From NCBI GenBank assembly GCA_963716735.1, contig OY970321.1, positions 806,001-870,000 on the forward strand: DNA of 64,000 nucleotides. Reading direction: 5' to 3'. The stretch comes from VRUE01 sp963716735. Its GTDB lineage: Bacteria; Actinomycetota; Thermoleophilia; Solirubrobacterales; 70-9. Positions 1 to 8,994 of the stretch are shown in pieces (the first letter of the stretch is position 1; each line of letters begins with the position of its first letter). The position numbers were made by a program, and so were the translations under genes. A model generated the notes under the pieces. That model saw nothing but the letters and a program-made list of their open reading frames with translations. It made no database searches and was not told the origin of the DNA.

Positions 1-282
1 CTGGCGCACCCTCAGCTCGGCCGCCTTGATCTCCAACTCGCGTTCGTGGGCGTCCTCGAGGAACTCCGGCGGGCGCACGATCGCGTAAACGACGGTACCG
101 ATGTAGGGGATGAAGGAGGCGAGCGTCGCGCAGCCGATCAGGAACGGGTCGGAGATACGGCGCTTGGCATCGAGGTAGGTGTAGACGATCAGCGCCAGCC
201 AGACGACGACCAGCATCAGGATGAGCAGGTCGACGACCAGATTGAGGCCGTTGTTACTGATACCGAAGATCGCTAGAGCCAT
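1..282 (-). CDS. Small membrane protein, N-terminal part (cut by window edge)
   Basis: An open frame of 94 codons runs off the left edge, so the C-terminus is not visible. It starts at an ATG at 282. Residues about 12-37 form a strongly hydrophobic helix, followed by a short basic stretch (DAKRR). A second, weaker hydrophobic segment covers about residues 47-69 (a run ending PYIGTVVYAIVRPPEF). The tail is highly charged (LEDAHERELEIKAAELRVRQ), as in a cytoplasmic helix. This suggests two membrane segments with a cytosolic tail. I do not recognise the family with confidence. Proteins of this layout in related actinobacteria often end in a zinc ribbon, but that part would lie outside the window, so this is a guess. 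It follows a 40-aa membrane protein on the same strand at 78 bases, so the two may be co-transcribed with folC. Confidence 0.7.
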   Translation of the reverse strand, partial: MALAIFGISNNGLNLVVDLLILMLVVVWLALIVYTYLDAKRRISDPFLIGCATLASFIPYIGTVVYAIVRPPEFLEDAHERELEIKAAELRVRQ

Positions 283-360
283 GGCTTTGCGCCCGTCCGG
301 AAGAGGAGCGGCGGTGAGTCTACTTCGCCGCCTGCCTCGCGAACCCTGTCGCGCCGTCCC

Positions 361-483
361 CTAGAGGAAGAGACTGCCGAATAGATAGCCAAGCCCGAAG
401 AAGATCAGGATCACCGCGGCGACGACCGCGGCGACCAGGGCCATCATCGAGAGCAGTTCGGTTCCAGCGCTTTTAGAGCCCAT
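361..483 (-). CDS. Single-helix membrane microprotein, 40 aa
   Basis: A complete 40-codon frame runs from ATG (483) to TAG (361). After a short polar start (MGSKSAGTE) the protein is almost entirely hydrophobic, with one transmembrane helix over residues about 11-40, rich in Ala and Val and ending in FGLGYLFGSLFL. It begins 8 bases after the folC stop codon, and the stop region itself supplies a GAGG ribosome-binding-like sequence. This fits translation from the same transcript. The tight spacing, complete frame and clean helix argue for a real gene rather than chance. The function is unknown. Confidence 0.6.
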   Translation of the reverse strand: MGSKSAGTELLSMMALVAAVVAAVILIFFGLGYLFGSLFL

Positions 484-491
484 TCGTCGCC

Positions 492-1727
492 TCAATCCTC
501 GCACAGAGCAAGTGCGGCGCGGGCGGGCGCAAGCCCGTAATGCGATCCGGTGACGAGCAGGACACCACCCGCCTCTCGGGCAAGCTCGCGCCCGTGCAAC
601 ATCGCCGTCGCAAAGTCGGGCTCGGCTTCACCCTCGACTCCCGCCTCCGCGCAGAGACGCGCCAGCTCGTCAGCCGAAAACACGGGTCGGTGAATCGGGA
701 GCGGCGCGCACAGGGTCTGCGTCAACGACGGAGCAAGGGCCTCGATCATCGCGGCCGCATCCTTGTCGGCGAGGATCGCGAGGACCGCGATGACCGGCCG
801 TCCTTCGGCAACCTCCGGCAGAGCCTCACCCAGAGCTTTGGCGCCATCGGGGTTATGAGCCGCGTCGAGGTAGGTCGGGGGATCCTCGCCGGCCCGCTCC
901 AACCGCCCCGGAATTTCAACCTCAGCCGCCACGACCCGCACACTCTTCGGGTCGAGCTCGCCGAGGAAAGCCTCGGCGGCGGCACAGGCGAGGGCGAAGT
1001 TTCGCCTCTGGAAGCGGCCGGGGGCGCGGAGCTGCACGTCCGGGCCGGGGTCTTCGGGGGCGACGATCAATTTCGCTCCGCGCTCAGCGGCAGAGCGCTC
1101 TGCCAGCGCCATCACGCTCGGACTGACCCGGCCCAGCACGAGGGTCGTGTGGTCGCGCAGCACCGCCAGCTTCTCTGCCGCGATCTCCTCCTCGCTCTCG
1201 CCCAGCCACTCGGTGTGGTCGAGCCCGACCGAGGTCAGGACGGTGACCTTGGAGGGGATCGTGTTGGTCGCGTCGAGCCTCCCCCCCAGTCCCGCCTCGA
1301 TCGCCGCGGCCTTGACGCGGGCGCCGGCGAAGGCAACGAAGGCAACGGCCGTCGCCAGCTCGAACTGGGTCACCGCCTCGCCCTCCTCCAGCCCTCGGTT
1401 GACCGTCTCCGCCGCGGTCGCCGCGCGCTCGACCGCAGCGCCGAACTCGGCGGCACCGATCTCCTTGCCGTGGACGAGGATGCGTTCGGACCAGCGTGCC
1501 GTGTGCGGCGAGACGCAGGCCCCGGCGGATACGCCGTGCGCCTCCAGCAGCGCCGCGATCATCCGCGTTACCGAGGACTTGCCGTTGGTGCCGACGACGT
1601 GGATCGAGGCGAAACGGTGCTGCGGCAGGCCGAGCATGGTGCTCAGCGCGTGCATCCGCTCCAGGCCCAGCTTCCAGCCGATCGGCTCGAGCGAGTCGAG
1701 ATACGCCTCGGCGTCCGCGGCGTCTAT
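492..1727 (-). CDS. folC: Folylpolyglutamate synthase / dihydrofolate synthase FolC
   Basis: The enzyme ligates glutamate to folates (and often to dihydropteroate) with ATP, acting in the cytoplasm in folate metabolism. About 411 residues match the usual Mur-ligase-like family length. Visible motifs are an N-terminal YLDSLEPIGWKLGLERM, the P-loop VVGTNGKSSVTRMI, GLGGRLDATN, VGLDHTEWLG for metal and substrate binding, and DAAHNPDGAKAL in the C-terminal domain. The start is uncertain: in this frame no ATG, GTG or TTG lies between the upstream valS coding region and residue 25. The conserved N-terminus begins just after an ATA at 1727-1725 that overlaps the valS stop codon. The first ATG (1655) would remove about 24 conserved residues. 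I placed the start at the ATA as the best fit to the family. The gene follows valS with overlap, so it is probably translated by coupling. Confidence 0.9.
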   Translation of the reverse strand: MDAADAEAYLDSLEPIGWKLGLERMHALSTMLGLPQHRFASIHVVGTNGKSSVTRMIAALLEAHGVSAGACVSPHTARWSERILVHGKEIGAAEFGAAVERAATAAETVNRGLEEGEAVTQFELATAVAFVAFAGARVKAAAIEAGLGGRLDATNTIPSKVTVLTSVGLDHTEWLGESEEEIAAEKLAVLRDHTTLVLGRVSPSVMALAERSAAERGAKLIVAPEDPGPDVQLRAPGRFQRRNFALACAAAEAFLGELDPKSVRVVAAEVEIPGRLERAGEDPPTYLDAAHNPDGAKALGEALPEVAEGRPVIAVLAILADKDAAAMIEALAPSLTQTLCAPLPIHRPVFSADELARLCAEAGVEGEAEPDFATAMLHGRELAREAGGVLLVTGSHYGLAPARAALALCED

Positions 1728-4285
1728 TCGGAGAGCTCCTCCAGCTCGGCGCGATAGCGCTCGAGCTTCTGCCGCTCTTCCTCGACCACCGCGGCGGGCG
1801 CCCGGTCGACGAACTTCTCGTTGCCCAGTTTGCCCTCCGCCCGCCGCACCTCGGAGCGCAGCTCCTCGCGCCGCGCCTCGAGCCGTGCGGCCACCGCATC
1901 GGCGTCGATCTCGGCGGAGGCGAGGATCTTCACCGCGCCGACCGCGGCGACCGGGTCGCCCCCGTCCTCGCCAAACTCGAAACGAGCGAGCCTGCCGACG
2001 AACTCCCGCGGTTCGATCCCCTCGGCGCGGGCAGGCAGCACGGTCGCTGCCGGTGCCTCGACCAAGTCGCGCCAGGCGCGCAGCCGCCGGGTCAACTCGA
2101 TGCCGGCGCGCACCTCGGTCTCGGCTTCGGGGTCGCGCAGCGACTGATCGGCCTCGGGGAAGGCGTGCACCACCAGATGGCCGTGCCGCGAGGGGTGGTA
2201 GGACCAGATCTCCTCGGTGATGAAAGGCATGATCGGGTGTAGTAGCGCCAGCACGCGCTCCAGCACCCACAGCAGGGTCGCCGAGACCTCGGCCTCGCCC
2301 TGGTAGAGGCGCGGCTTGACGATCTCCAGGTACCAGTCGCAGAGCTCCGACCAGAAGAAGGCATACGCCTCCTGGGCGGCGTGGGCGAAGTCGTATTCCT
2401 CCAGCTTCGCCGTGACCGAGGCGATCGTCGCCTCCAGCCGCGAAAGCAGCCAACGGTCCTCGACGCTGACGGGGCGCGGCGCGGCCTCGACCTCGGCGAC
2501 GCCCAGCAGGATCAGGCGGCTGGCGTTCCAGAGCTTGTTGGCGAGGTCGGCGCCCTGCTGGACCTTGGCATCGGAGAAGCGCACGTCCTGGGTCGAGGAC
2601 ATCGCCAGCAGGCCGAAGCGCAGAGCGTCAGCGCCGTGCTCGTCGATTTCCTCCAACGGGTCGATGCCGGTGCCGAGGCTCTTCGACATCCGCCGCCCGT
2701 CGCGGGCCTGGATCACCGAGTGCACGTAGACGTCGCGGAAGGGGACGTCGCCGGCGAACTCGATCCCGGTCATCACCATCCGCGCCACCCAGAGGAAGAG
2801 GATCTCGCGCGCGGTGGTGAGGAAGCTGGTCGGGTAGAAGGCGCGCAGCTCCGGCGTGTCCTCGGGCCAGCCCAGGGTGGCGAAGGGCCATAGCGCCGAA
2901 CTGAACCAGGTGTCGAGCACGTCCTCCTCCTGGCGCAGCTCGCCACCACAGGCGCCACAGCGCTCCGGGGCCACCTCGGCGACGTAGGTCTCCTCGCACG
3001 GATCGCAGTACCAGACCGGGATCCGGTGTCCCCACCAGAGCTGGCGCGAGACGCACCAGGGCCGGATCTCACGCATCCAGTCGAGGTAGACCCGCTTCCA
3101 CTGCGGCGGCGTTATCCGCACCTCGTCGCGCTCGACCACCTCGATCGCCGGCTTGGCCAGCTCGTCCATGCGGCAGAACCACTGCAGCGAGATCAGCGGC
3201 TCGATCCGCGCGCCGGAGCGATGCGAGAAGGGAACCGAGTGGACGTAGGGCTCCTCGCCGCGCAGCCTGCCCTCCTCGCGCAGGGCAGCGACGACGGCCT
3301 CCCCCGCCTCGGCGGCGGTCAGGCCGGCGAAGCGCTCGCCGGCCTCCTCGTTCATCCGCCCGTCGGGACCGATCACGCCGATCTCCTCCAGCCCGTGACG
3401 GCGACCGATCTCGAAATCGTTCATGTCGTGGCCGGGGGTGACCTTGAGCGCGCCGGTGCCGAACTCGGGGTCGACGTGCTCGTCGGCGATGATCGGCAGC
3501 CGGCGCCCGACCAGCGGCAGGATGCAGTACTTGCCGACGAGGTCGGCGTGGCGCTCGTCATCCGGATTGACCGCCACCGCGGTGTCGGCCAGCATCGTTT
3601 CCGGGCGCACCGTGGCCACCTTGAGAGCGCGGTCGGAGTCCTCGACCGGATAGTCGATCGAGTAGAGGGTGTCCTCGACCTCGCGGTTCTCCACCTCGAG
3701 GTCGGAGATCGCCGAGTGCGAGCCCGGGTCCCAGTTGACCATGTAGTTGTCGCGGTAGATGTAGCCCTTGTCGTAGAGCTGCTTGAAGACCCGGTAGACC
3801 GCCTTGACATAGCCCTCGTCGAGGGTGAAGCGCTCGCGCTCGTAGTCGAGGGAAGCGCCCAGCCGCTTGTACTGCTCGACGATCCGCGAGCCGTACTCCT
3901 CTTTCCATGCCCAGACGCGCTCGACGAAGGCCTCGCGGCCCAGCTCCCGCCGCGAGATCCCTTCCTCCGCCAACATCTTCTCGACCACCGCCTGAGTGGC
4001 GATGCCGGCGTGGTCGGTACCCAGCGTCCAGAGCGTGTTGCGACCGCGCATCCGGTTCATGCGGACGAGCGCGTCCTGCATCGAACCGTTCAGCGCGTGG
4101 CCCATGTGGAGGACCCCGGTGACGTTCGGCGGCGGGATCGCCACCGAGAAGTTCTCCTCCGAAGCGCCTTCCGCCTTTGGATGGAAGTACCCCCCCTCCA
4201 TCCACTCGGCAAACAATCGCCGCTCGACCTCAGCGGGTTCGTAGCGGGTCTTCTCCTGCAATGAATCTTTGCGCGCCTCGTTCAC
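1724..4285 (-). CDS. valS: Valine--tRNA ligase
   Basis: This class I aminoacyl-tRNA synthetase charges tRNA-Val with valine in the cytoplasm. The 853 residues include the HIGH-type motif as HMGH at residues 60-63 within PPPNVTGVLHMGHALNG, an editing (CP1) domain roughly at 190-330, and a zinc-binding pair of CxxC motifs (WYCDPC, ERCGACGG). The catalytic loop is RMSKSLGTG near residue 532, a variant of KMSKS. An anticodon-binding domain follows, then a C-terminal coiled-coil arm rich in Arg and Glu that ends RYRAELEELSE. The start is GTG at 4285. It lies 18 bases after the clpX stop and its 3' end overlaps the proposed folC start, giving a clpX-valS-folC unit. Confidence 0.97.
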   Translation of the reverse strand: MNEARKDSLQEKTRYEPAEVERRLFAEWMEGGYFHPKAEGASEENFSVAIPPPNVTGVLHMGHALNGSMQDALVRMNRMRGRNTLWTLGTDHAGIATQAVVEKMLAEEGISRRELGREAFVERVWAWKEEYGSRIVEQYKRLGASLDYERERFTLDEGYVKAVYRVFKQLYDKGYIYRDNYMVNWDPGSHSAISDLEVENREVEDTLYSIDYPVEDSDRALKVATVRPETMLADTAVAVNPDDERHADLVGKYCILPLVGRRLPIIADEHVDPEFGTGALKVTPGHDMNDFEIGRRHGLEEIGVIGPDGRMNEEAGERFAGLTAAEAGEAVVAALREEGRLRGEEPYVHSVPFSHRSGARIEPLISLQWFCRMDELAKPAIEVVERDEVRITPPQWKRVYLDWMREIRPWCVSRQLWWGHRIPVWYCDPCEETYVAEVAPERCGACGGELRQEEDVLDTWFSSALWPFATLGWPEDTPELRAFYPTSFLTTAREILFLWVARMVMTGIEFAGDVPFRDVYVHSVIQARDGRRMSKSLGTGIDPLEEIDEHGADALRFGLLAMSSTQDVRFSDAKVQQGADLANKLWNASRLILLGVAEVEAAPRPVSVEDRWLLSRLEATIASVTAKLEEYDFAHAAQEAYAFFWSELCDWYLEIVKPRLYQGEAEVSATLLWVLERVLALLHPIMPFITEEIWSYHPSRHGHLVVHAFPEADQSLRDPEAETEVRAGIELTRRLRAWRDLVEAPAATVLPARAEGIEPREFVGRLARFEFGEDGGDPVAAVGAVKILASAEIDADAVAARLEARREELRSEVRRAEGKLGNEKFVDRAPAAVVEEERQKLERYRAELEELSE

Positions 4286-4303
4286 GGAAGCGCGAGTTTA
4301 GTT

Positions 4304-5596
<1,293 letters not shown>

Positions 5597-5605
5597 AGGG
5601 GAAAT

Positions 5606-5614
5606 CCTCTCCTT
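5606..5614 (-). promoter_or_regulatory. Ribosome-binding site deciding the clpX TTG start
   Basis: On the minus strand this reads AAGGAGAGG, about nine bases before the TTG at 5596. No ATG or GTG lies closer in frame, so this strong Shine-Dalgarno match supports a TTG start. The 5597-5738 spacer must also hold promoters for clpX and the divergent acetyltransferase gene. I could not identify convincing -10/-35 pairs. Confidence 0.6.
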
Positions 5615-5738
5615 GCGGGCGGTAGTTGCCTACCGGCATCGCGGCCCCAAAAGCTTAGAGGGGACTGCAACCCGGCCCTGTCGGTTCACTGGTTTACGGC
5701 GAGATCGCGGCTGTCCCTTCCCGCGGGCGGAGGCTTGC

Positions 5739-6221
5739 GTGCGGCGCGATACCGTGATCCCGGTGTCCAGTGAAGTCCGCATCGAACCGATCTCCGCCGA
5801 GCAGATGGGGGCGCTGCTGCCGTTGATCGCCGCCTACCAGCGCTTCTACGAGGTCGAGGAGATCGACGAGGGGCGCAACCGCGCCTTCTTCTCCCGCTTC
5901 CTTGCTCCGAGCGAGAACGGGATGCTGCTCGGCGCCTGGCGCGGCGAGCAGCTGCTCGGCTACGCCTGCCTCTACTGGCACTTCACCTCGCTTGTCCCGG
6001 CCGCGGCGGTCCTGATGAACGACCTCTATGTCACCGCAGGGCACCGCGGCGAGGGCGTCGGCCGTGCCCTGATCGAGGCCGGCGCGGAGGTAGCCCGCCG
6101 GCGCGGCGCCCACCACCTCGAGTGGGCCACCGCGCCGGACAACGACACAGCTCAGCGCCTCTACGACTCGACCGGCGCCGAGCGCAGCGAGTGGGTCGAG
6201 TACGAGCTGCGACTCGGCTGA
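5739..6221 (+). CDS. GNAT family N-acetyltransferase
   Basis: A protein of about 160 residues with the acetyl-CoA binding core of the GNAT fold. It contains LMNDLYVTAGHRGEGVGRAL (motif A, with the RGEGVG pyrophosphate loop), followed by ATAPDNDTAQRLYDSTGAE (motif B). These enzymes transfer an acetyl group from acetyl-CoA to an amine of a small molecule or protein; the substrate cannot be read from the sequence. I chose the GTG at 5739 because GGAGG lies five bases upstream; GTGs at 5754 and 5763 are alternatives closer to the conserved domain start (VRIEPISAEQM). The frame stays open further upstream but has no family similarity there. It is convergent with the coiled-coil gene and divergent from clpX. 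Confidence 0.88.
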   Translation: MRRDTVIPVSSEVRIEPISAEQMGALLPLIAAYQRFYEVEEIDEGRNRAFFSRFLAPSENGMLLGAWRGEQLLGYACLYWHFTSLVPAAAVLMNDLYVTAGHRGEGVGRALIEAGAEVARRRGAHHLEWATAPDNDTAQRLYDSTGAERSEWVEYELRLG

Positions 6222-6243
6222 TACCGAGGCAAGTGCGGGCTAC

Positions 6244-6645
6244 TCAGGCCGCTTGGGCCGGTGGCAGTCGGTCGATCAGGGCAAAGAGCGCCTTGCGCTG
6301 CGCCCTTGACTCTTCCCGCAGGTCTTTCAACTCGACCAAGATCTTGTCGGTCTTGCGGTCGGCCTTCGCCCTGTCATGGTCGGCTTTCTCGTCTCGAACG
6401 CTCAGCCCTTTCATGAACTCCTGGTGATCGCGCACGATCTGCTGGACGACGACCTCGCCGCGGCGGTTCATGTCGCGGATGAAGATCCTCTGTTCGTCTG
6501 ACGTCTGCTCGAAGCGATCGAGCGCGGACATGACCCGCTCAAAGGCCTGGGTGTTGCGCTCGAACGCCGTGCGGTTGAGCTCCATCAACTCCTCGCCACG
6601 CTCGATGTGGCGCTCGAGTCGGACAGACAATCCCTTTCGGAGCAT
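6244..6645 (-). CDS. Coiled-coil protein of unknown function
   Basis: About 133 residues, nearly all charged and helical, with heptad-like spacing over most of the length (for example ERVMSALDRFEQTSDEQRI and KTDKILVELKDLREESRAQR). The C-terminus becomes hydrophobic (KALFALIDRLPPAQAA). There is no signal peptide or membrane helix. It may be a structural or scaffold protein, but no family is recognised. I placed the start at the ATG at 6645 (MLRKGLSVRLERH). The frame continues to a TTG at 6726, but the extra residues look random and no good ribosome-binding site precedes either start. Confidence 0.6.
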   Translation of the reverse strand: MLRKGLSVRLERHIERGEELMELNRTAFERNTQAFERVMSALDRFEQTSDEQRIFIRDMNRRGEVVVQQIVRDHQEFMKGLSVRDEKADHDRAKADRKTDKILVELKDLREESRAQRKALFALIDRLPPAQAA

Positions 6646-6733
6646 GGCTGGATTGTGACAGGCCAAAACGCGCGTGTGGTGCGCCGTATGGGCCAATTGA
6701 GGTCCAACTTCGCAACTGACCAGCAACGCCCGA

Positions 6734-6764
6734 GGAGGCGGCGCAGCTCTTGCTCGCCGCCTCC
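6734..6764 (-). terminator. GC-rich hairpin downstream of HU gene
   Basis: A perfect 10-bp inverted repeat (GGAGGCGGCG at 6734-6743 and its complement at 6755-6764) with an 11-base loop, 17 bases after the HU stop codon. No run of T follows on either strand, so it is a candidate intrinsic or Rho-assisted terminator rather than a textbook one. Confidence 0.5.
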
Positions 6765-6781
6765 CTAACTCCTTCCGGGTC

Positions 6782-7066
6782 TCAGCCGTTGACGGCCTTT
6801 TTCAGCTCGGCGCCCGGGCTGAACTTGGCCGCCGTTTTGGCCGCGATCTGCATCGACTCGCCGGTCTGGGGGTTGCGGCCTTCGCGGGCCGGGCGGTCGA
6901 CGGTCGAGAATTTGCCGAAGCCGGTGAATTTGACGTCGTTGCCGGCCTTGAGCTGAGCCGTGATCTCCGCGATCGTCGCGTCCAGCGCGGCCTTGGCCTG
7001 ACTGTTGTCAAGCCCGGCTCGCGCGGCGACCAGCTTCGCCAGCTCATCCTTGGTCGTAATTGCCAT
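6782..7066 (-). CDS. hup: HU family DNA-binding protein
   Basis: A 94-residue nucleoid protein that bends DNA as a dimer. The start MAITTKDELAKLVAA is typical, and the signature GFGKFSTVDRPAREGRNPQT of the DNA-binding arm is at about residues 47-66, with the usual short C-terminal helix (ELKKAVNG). ATG at 7066 is preceded by GGAGA at five bases, which fixes the start even though the frame is open for another 56 codons. It lacks the long Lys/Ala-rich tail found on HU of many mycobacteria and streptomycetes (HupB, HupS), so it is the short form. It is likely a single-gene transcript bounded by the hairpin downstream and a 172-base spacer upstream. Confidence 0.95.
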   Translation of the reverse strand: MAITTKDELAKLVAARAGLDNSQAKAALDATIAEITAQLKAGNDVKFTGFGKFSTVDRPAREGRNPQTGESMQIAAKTAAKFSPGAELKKAVNG

Positions 7067-7238
7067 CCTGTCTCCTCTGGTAGTGGCGCACGGCCGGGTT
7101 CGGCCTGCTGTCAGGGGGCTTTCTACAGATCGGATCGGGCGGAGCGCGGCACCGACGCTCGTAGGCATCGTGTGGATCGCCACTATCCCCTGGTCGCCAG
7201 GCCTCGATTCCCGACCCGAAGAGCGGCACCGCACGGGG

Positions 7239-8369
7239 TCAGTGCCGGCGGCGCCTCCCTACCGCACGAGCGATCGAGCGCGCGTCGAAGCGCATCAGGC
7301 GCAGCTGACCCGAGAGATCGCCGCGGAATCCCGTGAAGAACAGCCCCGGTGCGCTCGGGTGCTGGCGTCCGCCGTGCACTTGCGGCCTCCCACGCTCGTC
7401 GAGCACGCCCAGGTGGCCGACAAGCGGCTCAAGCCCACGGCGGTAGCCGGTTGCCGCGATGACCGTGTCGGGCTGGGCGCGCGAGCCGTCAGCGAGCAGC
7501 ACGTCGGCGCCATCGAATCCCTCGACGGCCGCAACGATCTCGATGCGGCCAGCCTTGACCGAGCCCACGAAGCCGGCGTCGTACGCCGGCGCCTGCTGCT
7601 TATCCGCCATCAGCGACGCGAGGCCAACCGGCGGACGCGGCAATCCGCAGCTGGACAAGTTCCCGTAGAGGACTCGCTCGGAAGCCCAGAGGATCTCGTC
7701 GGCCACGCGCAGGGGGAGATGGTTGAGCACGACGCCAGGGACATTGATCGGGACGCCAAACGTCTTGCGGGGAAAGATGTGGGGCGGCGTGCGACAGGCG
7801 ACCCGCACGCGTCCAGCCCCGCCCTTGGCGAGCAGGTGGGCCACCTCGGAGCCGGTTACGCCGGGGCCGACCACCAGCACGTCCCGGCCTCGATAGGGGT
7901 CCGGATCGCTGTAGGCGCAGGCGTGGATCAGCTCACCGCTGAAGCTCTCGCGCCCCGGCCAATCTGGCATGTAGGGGTCGTGGTCGAAGCCGGTCGCGAT
8001 CACGACCGTCCGCGCGTCGAATGCGCCGCCGGTCGCCTGGACCCGCCAGGTGCCGCCGCGGCCGGAGATCCGCTGGATCTCCGTGGCGAAGCGCACGTCG
8101 AGCCGGTGGTGCGCGGAATAGTCCTCGAGGTAGCGAATCCACTCATCGCGCGTGGGGTACTCGCCGTAGCGTCGGCGCGTCGCGCGATAGCCGGGCTGGG
8201 TGGACATCCAGCCCGGGGTGTTGAGCCGTAGGGCCGCATAGCGCGACCGCCAGCTCGCCCCCACTTGGTCCGAGCGCTCGATCACCACTACATCAACGCC
8301 GGCCCGACGCAACATCGCCGCCGACGCAAGTCCCGCCGCACCCGCCCCGCAGACGATCGCAGATGACAT
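7239..8369 (-). CDS. Flavin-containing monooxygenase-like FAD/NAD(P) oxidoreductase
   Basis: A 376-residue cytoplasmic flavoprotein expected to oxygenate a small organic substrate using NADPH and O2. The N-terminal FAD-binding GAGAAGLA (residues 8-15) is followed by the ERSDQVGASWR region. The FMO fingerprint FSGELIHACAY fits FxGxxxHxxxY, and a second Rossmann motif, GPGVTGSE, binds NADPH. An ATG-like motif (VIAATGYRRGL) and GLFFTGFRGDL lie near the end. The ATG at 8369 sits directly before the first strand. The family also includes Baeyer-Villiger enzymes; the substrate is unknown. It is over 8 kb from the polyketide genes across housekeeping genes, so a link to that pathway is not supported. 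Confidence 0.9.
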   Translation of the reverse strand: MSSAIVCGAGAAGLASAAMLRRAGVDVVVIERSDQVGASWRSRYAALRLNTPGWMSTQPGYRATRRRYGEYPTRDEWIRYLEDYSAHHRLDVRFATEIQRISGRGGTWRVQATGGAFDARTVVIATGFDHDPYMPDWPGRESFSGELIHACAYSDPDPYRGRDVLVVGPGVTGSEVAHLLAKGGAGRVRVACRTPPHIFPRKTFGVPINVPGVVLNHLPLRVADEILWASERVLYGNLSSCGLPRPPVGLASLMADKQQAPAYDAGFVGSVKAGRIEIVAAVEGFDGADVLLADGSRAQPDTVIAATGYRRGLEPLVGHLGVLDERGRPQVHGGRQHPSAPGLFFTGFRGDLSGQLRLMRFDARSIARAVGRRRRH

Positions 8370-8458
8370 GGGCCGAGCCTAGGGACGCTCGCACCCCCCG
8401 TCATGACCTGACCTGACCCAATTCGAGCGCCCCCTCTCGGATCGATTCCGGGTGGGAA

Positions 8459-8474
8459 TAGTCAAGACTGACTA
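8459..8474. promoter_or_regulatory. Inverted repeat upstream of the monooxygenase gene
   Basis: TAGTCA and its complement TGACTA flank a four-base loop inside the 112-base spacer between the peptidase stop and the monooxygenase start. On the minus strand a TTGACT hexamer resembling a -35 box lies within it, and further down the spacer is a direct repeat of GACCT. It could be an operator or a weak terminator. No -10 box is evident, so this is tentative. Confidence 0.25.
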
Positions 8475-8481
8475 CATCGCT

Positions 8482-8994
8482 CTAGCCGTTGAGGTCCCAG
8501 CGATTCAAGGCGGGCACCGGGTCAATCGGTCGGCCGTGGACGTGGATCTCGAAGTGCAGATGGCAGCCGACGGTGCGGGCGTTGCCGGTCTTGCCCACGG
8601 AGCCGACGCGCTCGCCGGCCCAGACCTGGGCACCCCGGTTGACAGGGGCGGGACGGGTCAGGTGGGCGTAGAAGTAGGCGCGGTCCTCGCTCTGACCGTG
8701 GATCAGCAGGTAGTTGCCGTAGAGGACCGGGTCATAGCCGCTGCGCAGCACCCGCCCGGTCGCGACGGCGACCAGCGGCGCGCGGCAGGCGGCGACGACG
8801 TCGAAGCCTTCGTGACTGCGGCCGCCGCTGCGCGGGGCACCGAATTCGCCGATCGCCCCGCGCGTCCAGTGCGGCCCCTGGACCGGGAAGACGTGGGCGT
8901 GGAACTCGGTAGCTCCGTCGCGGACGACCTCAGCCGCTACGGGCGGAGCGAGGACTGCGAGCAGGACGAAGCTGAAGAGGAGGAAGCGCTTCAG
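8482..8994 (-). CDS. Secreted M23 family metallopeptidase (LytM-type)
   Basis: About 170 residues forming a zinc endopeptidase likely to cut peptidoglycan cross-bridges outside the cell. A signal peptide is clear (KRFLLFSFVLLAVLAPPVAA). The zinc ligands are complete: SHEGFD (H and D of HxxxD) and GCHLHFE (HxH). GNYLLIHGQ and YAHL are the usual M23 core strands. No ATG, GTG or TTG precedes the signal peptide in frame. The best start is a CTG at 8994-8992, whose last two bases and the next A form the TGA stop of clpP (CTGA overlap), so translation is probably coupled to clpP. An annotation starting at the GTG at 8751 would lose the signal peptide and two zinc ligands. Confidence 0.88.
   Translation of the reverse strand: MKRFLLFSFVLLAVLAPPVAAEVVRDGATEFHAHVFPVQGPHWTRGAIGEFGAPRSGGRSHEGFDVVAACRAPLVAVATGRVLRSGYDPVLYGNYLLIHGQSEDRAYFYAHLTRPAPVNRGAQVWAGERVGSVGKTGNARTVGCHLHFEIHVHGRPIDPVPALNRWDLNG

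Noticed and set aside
1728..2453. Extension of the folC frame by over 240 codons into valS
   Set aside because: The extra residues are Arg/Gly/Ala-rich shadow sequence inside the valS coding region, and the FolC family starts near residue 1 of the shorter form.
5597..5738. Promoter boxes for clpX and the acetyltransferase
   Set aside because: Hexamers resembling -35 or -10 boxes are present but never at acceptable spacing.
7005..8231. A 408-codon plus-strand frame across the monooxygenase
   Set aside because: The minus strand has clear FAD and NADPH motifs in a complete gene; the plus frame has none.
7239..8369. Monooxygenase as a tailoring enzyme of the polyketide
   Set aside because: It lies beyond an unbroken set of housekeeping genes about 8 kb from the operon and on its own transcript; nothing links them.
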